The notes below the pieces were generated by a model. That model was not told where the DNA came from and searched no databases. It saw only the letters and a list, made by a program, of their open reading frames with translations. Made by a program: the position numbers and the translations under genes. This document shows, one piece after another, positions 1 to 12,325 of a DNA stretch of 64,000 bases; position 1 is the stretch's first letter, and the number at the start of each line of letters is the position of its first letter. Source of the stretch: Hirundichthys speculiger (lineage: Eukaryota; Chordata; Actinopteri; Beloniformes; Exocoetidae). The stretch covers positions 1,736,001-1,800,000 of the forward strand of contig JAGFBZ010002268.1 of the NCBI GenBank assembly GCA_018398805.1. Reading direction: 5' to 3'.

Positions 1-1
1 C

Positions 2-100
2 GAAAACAAGGGTAACTGGAGTGTGTACGGCACCCTGAGAGGGGATCCCAGTTTCTCTGGTGAGGAGATAGGAACAGAAGAGAATATTCATTTTATATAG
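2..100 (+). CDS. Possible 3'-terminal coding exon of an unidentified gene, cut by the window edge
   Basis: From base 2 the plus strand is open for 32 codons to a TAG at 98-100. The conceptual peptide begins ENKGNWSVYGTLRGDPSFSG and ends in ENIHFI. Codon third positions look coding-like over the first 19 codons. A splice-donor-like CTCTG|GTGAGG also occurs at 59/60, so the exon could end at 59 instead. I do not recognise the protein, and the stretch is too short to be sure it is coding. If real, it is the end of a gene that starts left of the window and runs toward the glce 3' end. Confidence 0.25.
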   Translation, partial: ENKGNWSVYGTLRGDPSFSGEEIGTEENIHFI

Positions 101-441
101 CTATTTTAATATGTAATGCAGTTCCAGAATGAAAAACAGTGCTTCGTCATTATCCCCAGGAGCTTTCAAAACAAATACAGTAAAAAATTCAAAATGAAAA
201 AAAAAAAATAGATTTTTTTTTTTGTCTAAGGTTTTGATTAATAATGTGTGTGTGATATAAATAGTTACTGCCATGTGTAACGGTTGTTTGTCAGTGTCTG
301 CTCTGGAACTGCAGCACGACATAAAAGACAAAAGTTTAGAGACCGTACTGACTTTCTGGCACCAAAAAAAAGGTCACATGTGCAGCAAAAATGAACTTTT
401 ACAATTTTTAGCTCATCCTTATCCTCCCCTGTAGACTAGAG
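101..441. other. AT-rich non-coding stretch
   Basis: Contains A and T homopolymer runs and no convincing open frame. It may be 3' UTR of the putative gene at the left edge. I see nothing else in it. Confidence 0.4.
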
Positions 442-1087
442 TAGTGTTGAGGCAATATGACGATACATATCGCGGGGACAATATAAAAGTGTGTATTGTC
501 CCATTTCTCTTCTATCGTTTCTATTGTTTCTAACCTAAATTTATCAATTATTACAGCAAATATGTAATTAAATAACCTCCAACGATAAATTTAATAGAAT
601 CATATCTACTTTTACAAAGTAGCCTTTTATGTTTGCACTTTTATTCATGGTTAATGCCTTAAACAGAGTTCTCTTCAACCCTGATGTTTACTTTAGACAC
701 TTTATATTGGTTTGCAAACTTTGCACTACAAGGTTACAGATTTCAGAAAGTTGAAAAATAAATTTGTGTTTATTTTTTATAGCTGAACTTCAGTGCAAAA
801 ATGTGTTTTTCCTCTCAGAAACTGTTGTGCACTTTAATAAAAAAATGTGAAAGCTACTGTACCTCTGTACCTACGTGTTTTTGCTGCACTAAAATGTATG
901 TTTGTGACAGTTCAGCTAAATGTCCTTTCAAAATAAAGTTGAAAAGTAAGCAATGAAATTTTTGTCAAACTTTTCAGAGAATAACTGAAAACATACTTTA
1001 TTATGGTATATCGTGATATATATCGTTATCGTGAAATAAAATAGTCCATATCGTGATATATGATTTTTTCCATATCGCCCAGCACTA
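442..1087. mobile_element. Non-autonomous hAT-type element with perfect 8-bp TSD
   Basis: The left end reads TAGTGTTGAGGCAATATGAC; the right end, reverse complemented, reads TAGTGCTGGGCGATATGG. The element is flanked on both sides by GACTAGAG (434-441 and 1088-1095), a perfect 8-bp target-site duplication as expected for hAT transposons. The subterminal sequence is rich in ATCGTGATATAT motifs. The 646-bp body has no transposase frame. Its ends resemble those of the elements at 26697-27588 and 43979-45139, so the three probably belong to one broad family. Confidence 0.85.
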
Positions 1088-2660
1088 GACTAGAGGATGA
1101 GTCACTTTGCTGACACTGTCCAGGATTTGTGCGACCTCTTGCTCGGTCACTCTTTCTCTTTTTCTTCCATCGTTAATTTCTTGAGTCTCTTGGTTGAATC
1201 ATGATGTCCACTGTGGCTCTGTGAGCTTTGTGATGGTAGCATGAATGAAGAAAAGTACACTCAGATTTCACAGTAACGTAAAGAATGCTTTTCAAGATAG
1301 AATCTCTTACCTGTGCAAAACCACATACCTGGTTCATGTAATGCACCTGCAGTCCTGACTCGGTCCCATCAGGGAGTGTTTGGAGAATTTTGAAAAGAGA
1401 AATGCAGCAGCAGGTGACCTGAAAATACTAGCATATCTTCAGAAACTTTTGCCAGAAGAATGGGACAACATAAGTCAAACCCAACATCATTTGATATACT
1501 CGGCACCAGAACACATCTGAAGTGTTGTGAAAAGGAATGGTGGCATTTACAAAGCAGTTTAAACTTAAAACCAAGCTTTCTCTGAAACGTGTTGCATGAC
1601 AGAAATCTAAAAATGGATGCTTATTACCAAGTTGTCAGGAGTGGAGGACCCAGATGCAGGAGCCTGGGAGGCAGAAGCAAACAAAGTCCTTTTATCAAAC
1701 AGACAATGCTGTACGCAGCAGGACAACCAAGAGGAGAGGGGAAGGAACAAAGACAATGAAAGTTGGAAGCAGACACGAAAGTCACAAAATCAAAATTCAA
1801 AAACCTGATGAAGAACACAGGGACAGAATGACAACAGACTAGTAAGAGGGAGAGGACGCAGTATTACATATACACCAACGCTCAAGGGCTTACAGAACAC
1901 AGGCGCTGACAATCAGGAACCAACCAGAAAGTCCATTAAGAAACCACACACACAAGGGAAAAATAGTTTCTCAGCAAAACAGAGAGTCAAGCAAACCTTC
2001 AAACATAATGCAGGATTATTTACTAAGTACTTGAGATGTCACTTATAATTTTTATTGGAAAAAATACGGAACTATTTTTCAAGAACTGGTATCAGCAAAA
2101 AACAGAACAAAAAAAAACATCAAACTACCTTTGGACTGTCCCAGTTGTCTCTTATGACAACCGTGTATCACATTACATTACTATGTTACACATCAACAAC
2201 AGCTGAGTTACAGTTCATGTTGAGGCAGAGACACAACCTCCTCCTCCAAGTTCACAGATGTGCTGAAACCAAACTAAAACCACAAACACAAAACCACAGT
2301 TCAAAGGGAGCTGGTGAGGACAGAGGAGGGACCTGATGGGAACCACAGGAAGTTGTTTGAGGAGGCTGGCAGGCTGTTCTGGAGGTAGCCTGGAGGCAGA
2401 TCAGAAACAAGACTGGTTCTAACATTGGGACAGACACCGGGGAAGAGACTGGCAGGACAAAACACACTTCATGACAGGAACAGAAAGGCAGGTTCTGGGG
2501 TTGGGCAGGAGCTGGAGAAGGGTCAGAGCTGGGTCAGACACTGAGACCGCAGATGGGCCAAAGACAGGTGCTGACAGTGGGTCACAAGAGTGGAACCAGG
2601 AGTGGAGCAGGGAATACAAATGAAATCAAGAATGAGAAAAATCATTACATATATCTAATT
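1088..2660. other. Intergenic stretch, probably containing a decayed dispersed repeat
   Basis: No exon-like sequence was recognised. From about 1630 to 2630 the text is purine-rich, with phrases such as GTGGAGGACCCAGATGCAGG. These resemble a dispersed repeat seen in many fish genomes, but I could not define its ends. Open frames here overlap on both strands and show no family resemblance. Confidence 0.35.
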
Positions 2661-2835
2661 CTGGGGCGCCGAAAAGGGGGGGTAAAGGATACGGATTATA
2701 GGGGCCCATGATTGAGGGGGTCCCAGAGAGGCCCCTAATGATGATCAAAAACAGCATCAACAAATTTCGCCGCTGTGTTGGGGGGCCCGGTAAAGATTCT
2801 TTTCATGGGGCCCAAAATCCCTAGCGGCGCCCCTG
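2661..2835. mobile_element. Short MITE, hAT-type, with perfect 8-bp TSD
   Basis: A 175-bp element with terminal inverted repeats CTGGGGCGCCG (left) and CGGCGCCCCTG (right), flanked by perfect ATCTAATT duplications at 2653-2660 and 2836-2843. The interior is GC-rich and non-coding. TSD length and CWGGGGCGCCG termini fit a miniature hAT derivative. Confidence 0.85.
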
Positions 2836-4887
2836 ATCTAATTCATACTGCATGTAAAGAAATACATGTCAAAGTAAATGTAAGATTCACTGAATAAATG
2901 TTTTGTTTTTAATTTTCATATTTTCCTCAACTTTTCTGATTTTGGGTTGTAGAATCAATCAAAAAATAGTATACAGAAAAATGCGTTTGCTTGGGTTGAT
3001 AGTTGTAATGTCTCATCTCACCACAAGATGTCAGTGTTTTCAAGGCGAAGCTGCACCTTCAGGCCTGCAGCTGCTTTTTTAGGACCCTTGTAGGAGCCAA
3101 GGGACTGACATATTTTTAAATGTGCGCTTTTAGTCTAGTCTTTTAGCCTAAGTTCAAGGTTTACAGACCTGATGTCTTTTTTTTTCTTTCTTTTTTTCAT
3201 TTCTTTCATTTAGGATTTTGTGACTGTAGACTGCGCTGTAAAGCACACTACAGGGTTATAAAAAAAAGAACCTCCCGGAACACTGAAACACTGAATGCTT
3301 GTTTAATTGGCTGTTAATGAGAAAAAGAAGCAAGTTTGCTTGAGGCCATTGCCCCCCACCCCCCACCCCCCTTTGCATTGCAAACCAAACTGAGTCTTCA
3401 GAGATGCTGAATGTTTGTATAACATCAGCACAACGATAAAGAAGCTCTTCATGCATTTATTGAATCCTTGTTGATGATGCACATATTGCTTTCTGTAATT
3501 ACTTGTGGTTTTCTTGTAAAATGCTCCAAAGGGTCAAATATTGCATCATGATTGCATACCTAATGAAAAAAAGCCCAATTATTCTTGAATTTGTATTCCA
3601 TATAGCAAGAACTAGAGTTACATAATGCAGAGCTATAAAAACTAAACTGTCTTCTATGAGTATAAGAAGCTAAAAATTGAAGGGATAGTAGATCCATTTT
3701 GGATGTATGTAACTATGATTACTGAAAACAAGCATATGCACAGTAAAACATCCGTTGCTTCATAACCATTAATTATTTAAATACAAATATTTCAAAGGGT
3801 CAGTATTTTTTCCTACTTTAAAGCCACTATTTTTTGAAAACAGCAACGTTTATAATCTTCTGACTTCGTGCTGTTTTTTGGGAGATTACGAGGGACCAAA
3901 CCAGCTGCTGCGCCACAGCTGCTCACAGTTTGTGGGTCCCTGGTGTTTGGTTGATGAGGTGTAGTTTTTGTCTTCAAATGAGGTGCGCACGTGGCAGTCG
4001 CCCCCTGATACATTATTAATAGTTGCTAGGCTCCAGCCCCCCCCCGACTTTCACAGCTTTGTCTCCTGCGCTCATCCACAAACGCCTCCTCCACAGGCCT
4101 GCTTTGTCCCCAGTACATTTCAGTTTATTTATTTATTTTTTAACTCTATCCCCCTCCCTTCACTTCTGTTGTCTCCTCATTGTTCCTCATTGTTCCTCAC
4201 CAGCCACCATCATCGTACCTGCTTCAGTGATTGCAGCGCTGCCTGGTGAGGACTTTTATTCTCTCTGCTGTGCAACTTGTGCCAGCTGCTCGTAAATGAG
4301 CAAAACACATCAATCATCTGTTTATGGGAAGTGAAACGATGCGTTATCTAATTTTATTGAAGCGATTGTTCCTCTACCTATAGTGTTTATTTAGAGGAAT
4401 GAGACTGAGCTGAGTTTGACAGGGTTGTCTTCTCAGTGGCACAAATGAAACAAGATGAGAAGTGGAAAAATGATTTTTCAGAGCGTGGGGACAGTTGACT
4501 GCTTAGGAAGCTGCTAATGAGGTTGGACATTAAAAGAATTCCTTTAATGTCCAACCTCAAGTTTTAAAATCGCTCTTCTCTTTCTTGCAGAGAGGAAACT
4601 GACATTGTTGTCACTTCTATCTGTGGAATATGAGGCCATGGCCAGCAGCTACTAAACTCATCTTAGCTCAAAGAGAGCTCCACACAGCTAGTCAGGTTCC
4701 AAACAAAACATCTCTCTCTTTAAGGCATGTAGTAACATACACAGAAAAATAAATGAGTCCTAAATATCTTTGGCTGCTTACAAGCAGAAAATCAGCATCA
4801 TGAAACAAAATCTCTCAGCTAGTTGCTGCTCTCTCTATGCTAACTTAAGCTAAGTAGCTGTGTCCTGAGGTGTAATCTATCTTTATA
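2836..4887. other. Intergenic stretch without recognised genes
   Basis: Contains a C-rich run near 3352-3370 and an almost perfect 42-bp palindrome at 4518-4559, listed separately. No protein family was recognised in any frame. Confidence 0.4.
4518..4559. repeat. 42-bp near-perfect palindrome centred on GAATTC
   Basis: Bases 4518-4538 pair with 4539-4559 with no loop. Twenty of 21 pairs are complementary; the one exception is 4535/4542, A opposite C. The outer arm begins TGAGGTTGGACATTAAA. No larger inverted repeat surrounds it, so it is not obviously the ends of a MITE. Confidence 0.85.
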
Positions 4888-5253
4888 CAGTCATGGAAAA
4901 AATGATTAGACCACCATTTTTTCTTCACTTTCTTGTTCATTTTAATAGCTGGTACCACTAAACGTCCTCATGTGACTAAAACAGACAGAAAAGAAAACAC
5001 TGAATGCATAAAAGCAGTGTTTTTGGCAGTACAACGCCATAGCTATTGATGTAAAAACTTAAGTGATTTAGGTTATAATCAAGAAAACCATGGAAAATGG
5101 TAAGATATCAGCTCTTAAATATAACTCTTATGAGAAATCTTTGTGGTTATCATTATGTTTGTCCAAAAAAATGTACCTTTAGTTGTACCAGGCATTAAAA
5201 TGAACAAGAAACTGAAGAAAACAAGGGTGGTCTAATAATTTTTTCCATGACTG
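4888..5253. mobile_element. Tc1/mariner-type MITE, copy 1, TA-flanked
   Basis: A 366-bp element with inverted repeats of about 60 bp starting CAGTCATGGAAAAAATGATT on the left and its mirror on the right, flanked by TA at both ends. The terminal repeats, TA target and lack of a transposase frame fit a non-autonomous Tc1/mariner-like element. A second, closely similar copy lies at 32219-32576. Confidence 0.88.
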
Positions 5254-6044
5254 TATATATTTCTACTCCTGTTTATCTAAACAGATTTTTCAGATTTCTT
5301 AACTGAAATTGGTATATTATTCTCCTGACTTATCTAAGGTCTTGCAATGAATTGTCATCTTTGACATAAATGGATGCTCAAAAACAGATGTAAGTGTATT
5401 TTTGTATTTTTAATGAATAAATACTTGATTTTCAGGGTGCTGAGAACACTTCCCTCTGCAGTGACTTTTCTAACATCTATGCTGTCATAGATGGCAGAAT
5501 TTCTTTGTACGGTCACATTCTCTGATGTGTCCACAACAAAGCATTAGCTTTGCAGTCTCTTTAAAAAGCAGAACTTCACCACTATGTGGGTGCTTCCAGT
5601 GGAGTCCAGTAGCTTTTTTCTGTTACATCATTTTCATTTTGGCTTAATAGCAAAAGGGGTAAATGCTTTAGAAAACAGTGTACTTTATAGTTTGATATAT
5701 GTATAAGGCTATTTCATCAAGAACTGAAGGAACCCCAGTCCCCTGCTTTGTTGCATTAGAGCAGGATAAAGTCATCGAGTTCCTCATACTTTTTGAGGTA
5801 ACTTCAGTGTGTTAACTTCAAATGATTCCTGCCATTAAGAAATGATCATAACACACGAAAATATCTTCTTTCCTCCTCTGCATCATTCCAACCAACTCTA
5901 GCTTTACTCTTCAGCCATAGTCTCTTGCTTTTCTTGTTTTTTCTCTGCCTATGGACATGCCGTCCTCTCCTTGGACTAACAGTAAACCATTTTCTACCAG
6001 CACCATATAGGTCAACATCACCGAACGGCAGTCATCGAGCGATC

Positions 6045-6180
6045 TGGTATGAGTGCTGTGACATGTTTAGTCTGGAATAGGTTTTACGCTGGATGCCCTT
6101 CCTACCATAACCCTCTGTTTTTATCTGAGGTTGGGATCAGGCCAAAGAAGACCTGTCTGTCTCTCAATCTATACGGGGGA
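6045..6180 (+). repeat. Dispersed fish repeat fragment
   Basis: Contains GGTTTTACGCTGGATGCCCT followed by CTTCCTACCATAACCCTCTG, wording I associate with a repeat common in teleost genomes. I cannot assign its class or exact ends from the sequence. The 77-codon open frame here is not protein-like. Confidence 0.4.
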
Positions 6181-6974
6181 TTAAACCCAAAAGCTTCTTA
6201 CAACCTGTCAAAAGATCATCTGAGGCTGTGGCTGTCACTTTGCACCAGTTCGATGCCTCTCCATCAGGGCTCTCTTTTCTAACCTCCTATGAGGCCGACC
6301 AAACACAAATCAAATAACACAGCAATTAGCAGTCTGTTTATTCAATCAAGAGGGTACATTTGTAGACAACAAAAACCCAGAGCGTCCAGACACCAGAGGG
6401 CCGAGGATTTTGTGTGATGTCATCACAGCCTTCTGACAGACATCCGAGCGGCACTAGAGGAGACTGAGCTTATCAGGTTTATTATATAATTACACGAATG
6501 GAAGAGAGGACTCAGAAGGTAATATCGTTAGGAAAACAGGAGGAATTTGATTCATGTGTCTGGTAGGAAGAAACAAAGGCAGGATTGTGTTAATGCCAGA
6601 AGGTAATACAAAATGCAAGCGGGTGGCAGCAGACGCAGTCCTTCTCAGGTGTCTGAGACCCTCACTGGATCCAAATAGCCTAATTAGGATAAATTATTAA
6701 TCAGCACAGTTGTTCTCATCAGCATTTTCACAAAGAGCATGTCTACCACACATAAACTACTGTTTCTCTGCAGTGCAACATGTATTTACCTCTCATTCGT
6801 ACTTTGTAGTTGTTTTAGGTTTTTTTTTTTTTGTTTTTTTTTTTACATCTAACTTACCTGTTGTCTTCCCACCTGCTCACACATAAATTCCCTCATCCAC
6901 CTTTGTCCAGTGTTTACATACTTTGATTTCAGTACTGTTAACATGGGCTTTCTCCAGCTACTGTGGTTTCTTTC

Positions 6975-7095
6975 CACAGTCCAAAAACAAGTGCACTCTT
7001 CTTTTTTTTCTTCAGCCAAAGAGAGCTGGGACGGGCTCCAGCAGAACTCCGTAACCCTGAATAGGATGAGGCAGGTATGGATAATAGATGAATAG
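6975..7095 (+). repeat. LINE-like 3' tail fragment, plus orientation
   Basis: Contains CACAGTCCAAAAACAAGTGC, then GAGCTGGGACGGGCTCCAGC, then CCTGAATAGGATGAGGCAGG, ending in a degenerate ATGGATAATAGATGAATAG tail. This is the familiar teleost repeat that ends in a run of ATGGATGG. The copy at 22949-23155 is the same family in the opposite orientation. It appears internally deleted between the first two blocks. Confidence 0.6.
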
Positions 7096-7225
7096 AGACA
7101 TTTTCTCTGCTATTCTTGCAGGACCCTTTGAAAGGTTTCCAGTTGTTCTCCTGGTGGAGTTTTCCTGCCCTGTTAACAGCTTGCTTTTGGAATCTTGTCT
7201 TATAATGCTTTTATAATAAGAAGTG

Positions 7226-7385
7226 TAGGTAGTAGACTGGATAAAGAGGTGGCCCATGTATGGATGCTGTACGTCCTGTATGCAGCTGGTCCATGGTTCA
7301 AGTTCTAGCCTGTAGGCATTTGTTGCAGGTCATCTCTCTGTCCCATTTTCTGTAGCTCTACACTTTCAATAAAGGCCACTAGTTA
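7226..7385 (+). repeat. tRNA-derived SINE-like copy 1
   Basis: A B-box-like GGTTCAAGTTCTAG lies at about 7296. It is followed by a pyrimidine-rich CAGGTCATCTCTCTGTCCC segment and the ending CAATAAAGGCCACTAG. The same arrangement and ending occur at 41886-42075, where the A box is also legible. I infer a tRNA-derived SINE family; this copy is the more diverged. Confidence 0.55.
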
Positions 7386-8325
7386 GCTGTTATTACCTCA
7401 GGCTGATTTAGCTTTTGCTAGTCCATGGATAATTGATATTACTTTATATTAATTTATCTCTTTTATTTGTGTGATAATATTGACCTCTGTATGATCAATG
7501 ATTGAAAAAAAAAAAGTATGATCATTTCCTCTCAAGAGTGACTGAAAGGGTTTATTGGGAACTATAATTCACTATTAGTCTGATTTGGAATCAGATTCAG
7601 CCTAAATGCTCACTGAATATTTAAATTGTCATGCCAGTTACAAAAACGGACTCTGAATCTGAATTGATGCAGATGGCCCTGAGCCACGTCAGAGTGTAAA
7701 TTAGTTACCTATGGTGAAATTTTCCCTCAAAATACGCTGCCGGTACGATACTTCAGCATTTCCTATCAGGGAACACTAGCTCTGTGAAACAAAAGCAGTG
7801 GTTCCACCATAGGCTTCACTGCGGAGGGACCAGCCAGGCCCCTGCATAATTCAGTTTTGAAGAGTCCTGAAAGGATTTGCCAGGAGCAGCATTTTGGTTT
7901 GTTAGTCATGTGGCGCTGCTGGTCCAATGTGGAGCTGTTACCCAACTTGGCTGAAGGGCTTCAGCTTGGCCAAGAAGCTGGGTGAGCTCTCGTCCAACAG
8001 CTCCATGCGTCAGGCATTATGCGGCTGAGCCGAGCTGCTCACAGAAAAGCATTTCAGGACTCTTCCCGTTGGAGCTGTGCTAGAACCTGCAGTAAATCAT
8101 CTCAGTTAACAGCGGAGCCAGTGGCTAGCTGTCAATCAAATGGCATCAAATGACATGCCAGGCATCTGCTTAATTGCATAATAAAAATTTATCTGATACA
8201 TTGTATATACTGTACAATTCATCCCACTGTGAAGTTGTCATGGATGTAGAATCTATCCAGAAAAAAATATTTTTTAATTTTTTAACCGGACTGTAAATAT
8301 ATTTAATTCTTCTGCAAAGGTGGCA

Positions 8326-8395
8326 CTTTTAACATGGGGGTCAATGGGGTTTTGCAGCCAGCACCTAGTGGCCAGTAGGAAACCATACTTCCTGG
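8326..8395. repeat. Short dispersed repeat fragment
   Basis: The phrase ATGGGGGTCAATGGGGTTTT followed by GCAGCCAGCACCTAGTGGCC resembles a repeat fragment frequent in teleost intergenic DNA. Class unknown. Confidence 0.35.
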
Positions 8396-9786
8396 ATGAG
8401 TTTCTATCAGGGAGTGGGATGGTTGCCACTTGGTCCCATCACCATGATGATAAGAGCATCATAATTTAATGTTGATTTAATACCAGGATAAAGTACTGCA
8501 TCAGAATCACAGGTGGACTATATGGGTATCAGGAAAACTAAAAAAAAAAAAAAAAAAATTGGCATATCGGATATCAGCAAATTTCCAATTTCATCCACCC
8601 CTAGAATGAACAATTATTTTCATGGTGTTTGTAAAAAGAATTGCAGATGCAAAACAAATTCAGTTGGTTTGACTCCACTATAAACATTTGATATGCAAGT
8701 TAAAACTGAAAGCTCAATTCTACTGAAAGTTCACTGTACTGTAACAAGTTTGCCAATGAAAATTCAGAAAGCTGTCAGAATACATTTGTGAATTATGTAT
8801 AACGTTTATAAATGAAGGGAAGAGTTTAATCTTATAGGATAAACTGAATCCCAAGAGTCAGTCAAGACTCTATCAGGAGTTTGAAGTGTCAACTGATGTG
8901 TAAAAGCAACAACTGGAATTAAAGTAGAGCTATAAATCTAAAGTATGAACTGGTTAAATTCATCTGACGGTCTGCGCAGAATAAGAGGTTTGGAATGTGA
9001 TTACTAAGGTTGAGTTCTACAATATAAAAACCAGGACAGATGGAAATGACATCAGTCAAGTACGGAACTACACGGTTCAAAAAAAATAAATAAAATAAAA
9101 AATGGTCATTCCAGTGATGGCAAATAATTTTCCTTTCGGTTTCGAATAGATGATAGGGATGCGTAGTGTACTGTAGAATCTAAGCGATTTAGTTTATCTG
9201 CTGATAAATTAAAATCATAAAGTGAAAGATGAGACAACTGATGTCGCATGACGTGCCATGAGGATACTCTGCAACTACACGTGTTTGAAAATCCGCAACC
9301 TACACAAACAGAACTCTTATGTAAAAGCGCCATTTGTTGTGAAACTAAACATGTTTATTTCAAATGGCATTAATCTTAGTAACTCAAACACCACACATTA
9401 CAAAAGTTAAGGAAATCTGGAGATACGCATTTCTGGAAGGAAACTACATCAGGTCATATGTCCGACTTGATATGACCAAATAACCAAATCATCAAATATC
9501 AGTATCTTAAAAATCCTGTATCAGTCAGACTTCAATAGATTTAAAATCTGTTTTTTTTTTTTTTTATTCAAGAATTATAATTCTGCTAAAACAAATAACA
9601 GAGAAGCATACAATCGTTAGTTCTCTGGCAGCTGATTAACCAGATTAATCAAACTAGCTTCAGAAGAAGAACAAGGGATTATAAACCATTCACACATCTG
9701 TACTGCAATTTCTTTCTTTTTTTTTTTTTAAGATTGAGGGATCCTTGAAAAAGCAGACATCAGACCATGGGTTTAAGAAAAAAGAT

Positions 9787-9792
9787 TTTATT
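9787..9792 (-). terminator. glce: Candidate distal polyadenylation signal AATAAA for glce
   Basis: TTTATT on the plus strand, hence AATAAA on the glce sense strand. It is one of several in the region; chosen because downstream sequence loses the low-complexity UTR character. Needs transcript evidence. Confidence 0.35.
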
Positions 9793-10006
9793 ATATATTT
9801 TTTTTACACCTTTAAAAAGCAAATTTTAAAGCACAAAGATTGACTCTGTATATAAACACCTCTCTTCCCTGGACTAAAAAATGGTAGCATTTGCACATTG
9901 TGCTTCAATTGCAAAGTCTGTACAACCACTCTGGGTCCGTCGTGGTGCCACGAGTCCCAGTAAACATCTTATTGCATAAATCACACTGACCTCAGAGGCC
10001 TGCTTT

Positions 10007-10038
<32 letters not shown>

Positions 10039-11810
10039 AAAATCAGATAAAAGAAAACTACTACTGAAGTGAGAAAAAAAAAAGAAAAAGTCAAAAGCAT
10101 AACACAGTGAATAACAATAGCAGCTTTCTTAATGAAGGCGTTGCACATTGTCCTGAAAACAAAAAAAAAAGTGAATCCAAAAGAAACTAAAATCATGTGA
10201 CAATAAACAAGTTGTGCTTTTGTTAACCTAATAAAACTTAATCCTCTGTAGATGATTTCAACACTATCAAAAACAAAAGAAAATGCTTTCAAAGAGAATT
10301 TGCAGCTATTGGCTCATTTCCCTTTAAAACAGTAGCTGACTAAATGCTAATCTCTAGTTGCACACACCCCCATTACAATAAGCCAGTTTTACATGTCTTC
10401 TTGTTGCTATAACTTACTCAACCTACGCTTGAAAAACTAGCACTTCTCTAAAGGCAGTGTCACTCCATGACATCTCCGAGGAGACTTAACGTCACCAAAT
10501 GCTGAATGTGAAAAATAAAATGCACAGTTTCAAATAAATGACTTTGGTATAAACAACATGGAGCTTGTTATTCACACATAAAACTTCCATTTTTGAATGT
10601 TCCCTTTTGAATCAACGCGTTTCTACTAGTTATGTCAAACTGGCAAAGTATAAACTATGCAAATATTCATGGGAAGAAGGTTGCAGTACAAAGGGAAAGG
10701 AACTAAAGAAAAATCAGCTTGGAAAACAAAACAATAAAATCCTTGTTGGTCTTCTAGAAATGTTAAAACTTAATATTCCTGCAATAACACAAAAAAGGAA
10801 AATAATTACAAGTTATAGTTTTAGTATTACATTAAAATTCAGTGAGTAAAATGAATTACTTGTGCCCGTTTCAGCATTTCTGTACAAAACAGTTTACATC
10901 CATCGTTGTACACAGATATTCTGCTTATACCTCACAATATTAAGAATATATTCTTAGAGCTACTGTATGTGGCAATACCACTTCGGACCACATGGGAGCA
11001 TACAGAGCCACTGACAATGCTGTGCTCATGAGTGGTGATGGTCTGGCACGTCTCGCAGTACTACTTTGTCCCTCTAGAGGTGCACTTTATTGTGTCTTAC
11101 ACCAGAGTTTGACACATCAACTGTTTTGTGTTGTGTTTGCCCCAAGTGGTCAAAAGTGGTATTGCTACAAAGAGGGGCTATGACATTTCAAATTATATAT
11201 CTTAACGGCAGTTCTTCCACTTGAGAAACAGATCAGACTTTTTGATGGAGAGGACAAATTTAAACCACGAGTTTGAGAGTGTGACTAATCTTGATTCCCT
11301 ATGTTACACAAAAATGGCAGCGTTCACAACCACAACTCTGACTTTTGGGCTTTTTGGGACTTTTGGACTCTAAAGAGTCAATAGGGTTTTTTAACCTGCA
11401 ACCTTCCTGCTCTGCCTTGACAGTCAGGCATGAGCTGTAACTCAGCAGTGCGTGCCATGAAATGCTTTGAAAAAACTCAAGCATAGTGACGTTTGATTGT
11501 GAAATCAAATGCTTATCGTAAAAAAAGGAAGTTTTTTTTCCATGATTAAAAAAAAAATCTGCTTCAATTTCATTTGAAGTTCGTCAAGCTCTCACAGCCT
11601 CCCACCCCTACTATCATCAAAAACTAGCCAATGTGCCTTTGACACCTGTCCCAGTCATCTCTTGCCACAGTTGCATGTCACTTTACGTCACATCAGTAAT
11701 GATGACGTTAGCTAACAAAGTTACAGTGGGCATCATGGGACAGACAAGAGACTGAAGAAAGTCAGATGGACGAGAAAATGAAGAGACTAAGCAAAATACA
11801 AAACAAAAGT

Positions 11811-12325
11811 AGGGGAGAATGGGGTATTGTGAGACACTAGGTAATGCGAGACACCCCCTGTATCTAAGCAACAGGACGCAGCTGTGGCCATTTGAGCAGC
11901 TGATTATCAAGGCTCATCCTTTTCACCGTGGTCATGAAGAGCGTGACTCCGTTGTGCTGTGGTAAGCATGTGTTTTGTACAAAAATACATTTTTGGGATG
12001 TAAAAGTAATTTTTTTTTTGGTTTTCACCATAGTTAACTCTGGTGCTAAAACTAACTGATTCAAGCGGACAAACTCAGAAACAGAGACAATATAGCAAAA
12101 AAAAAAGTTTACCCCCGTAGCAGGGGTAGAATGAGACACTTGACCTCTTTTTATAAAAACCATCACATTTTCACCGTCTTTAGTCCGGCAAACATTCTGA
12201 TCGTTTCCATTCTTAGGAAACATCATAAATGAAAGAAAAATGTGTTCATTTTATAGACATCAATTTAGCTTGCTTAGAGGGCGGGGGGGGAGTTAAGACC
12301 GTCTCACATTACCTCACTCTCCCCT
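11811..12325. mobile_element. TA-flanked inverted-repeat element (MITE), class uncertain
   Basis: Left end AGGGGAGAATGGGGTATTGT and right end (reverse complement) AGGGGAGAGTGAGGTAATGT match at most positions over about 25 bp. If the outer TA on each side is read as the target duplication, the element proper starts GGGGAGA. Degenerate subrepeats of the form GGTAATGCGAGACAC and GGGGTAGAATGAGACAC recur inside. No transposase frame. It lies in the putative glce 3' UTR. Confidence 0.75.

Larger units (their letters stand above)
5254..9769. other. Intergenic stretch with dispersed repeat fragments
   Basis: Holds the fragments listed separately at 6045-6180, 6975-7095, 7226-7385 and 8326-8395, plus A/T homopolymers. 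No gene was recognised. It lies downstream of the proposed glce polyadenylation site. Confidence 0.45.

Noticed and set aside
9981..10292. 103-codon minus-strand frame ending in poly-Lys
   Set aside because: It lies in low-complexity sequence with a T-run and shows no family resemblance; it falls in the putative glce 3' UTR.
11864..12226. 120-codon minus-strand frame
   Set aside because: It lies inside the TA-flanked MITE 11811-12325 and has no transposase motif.
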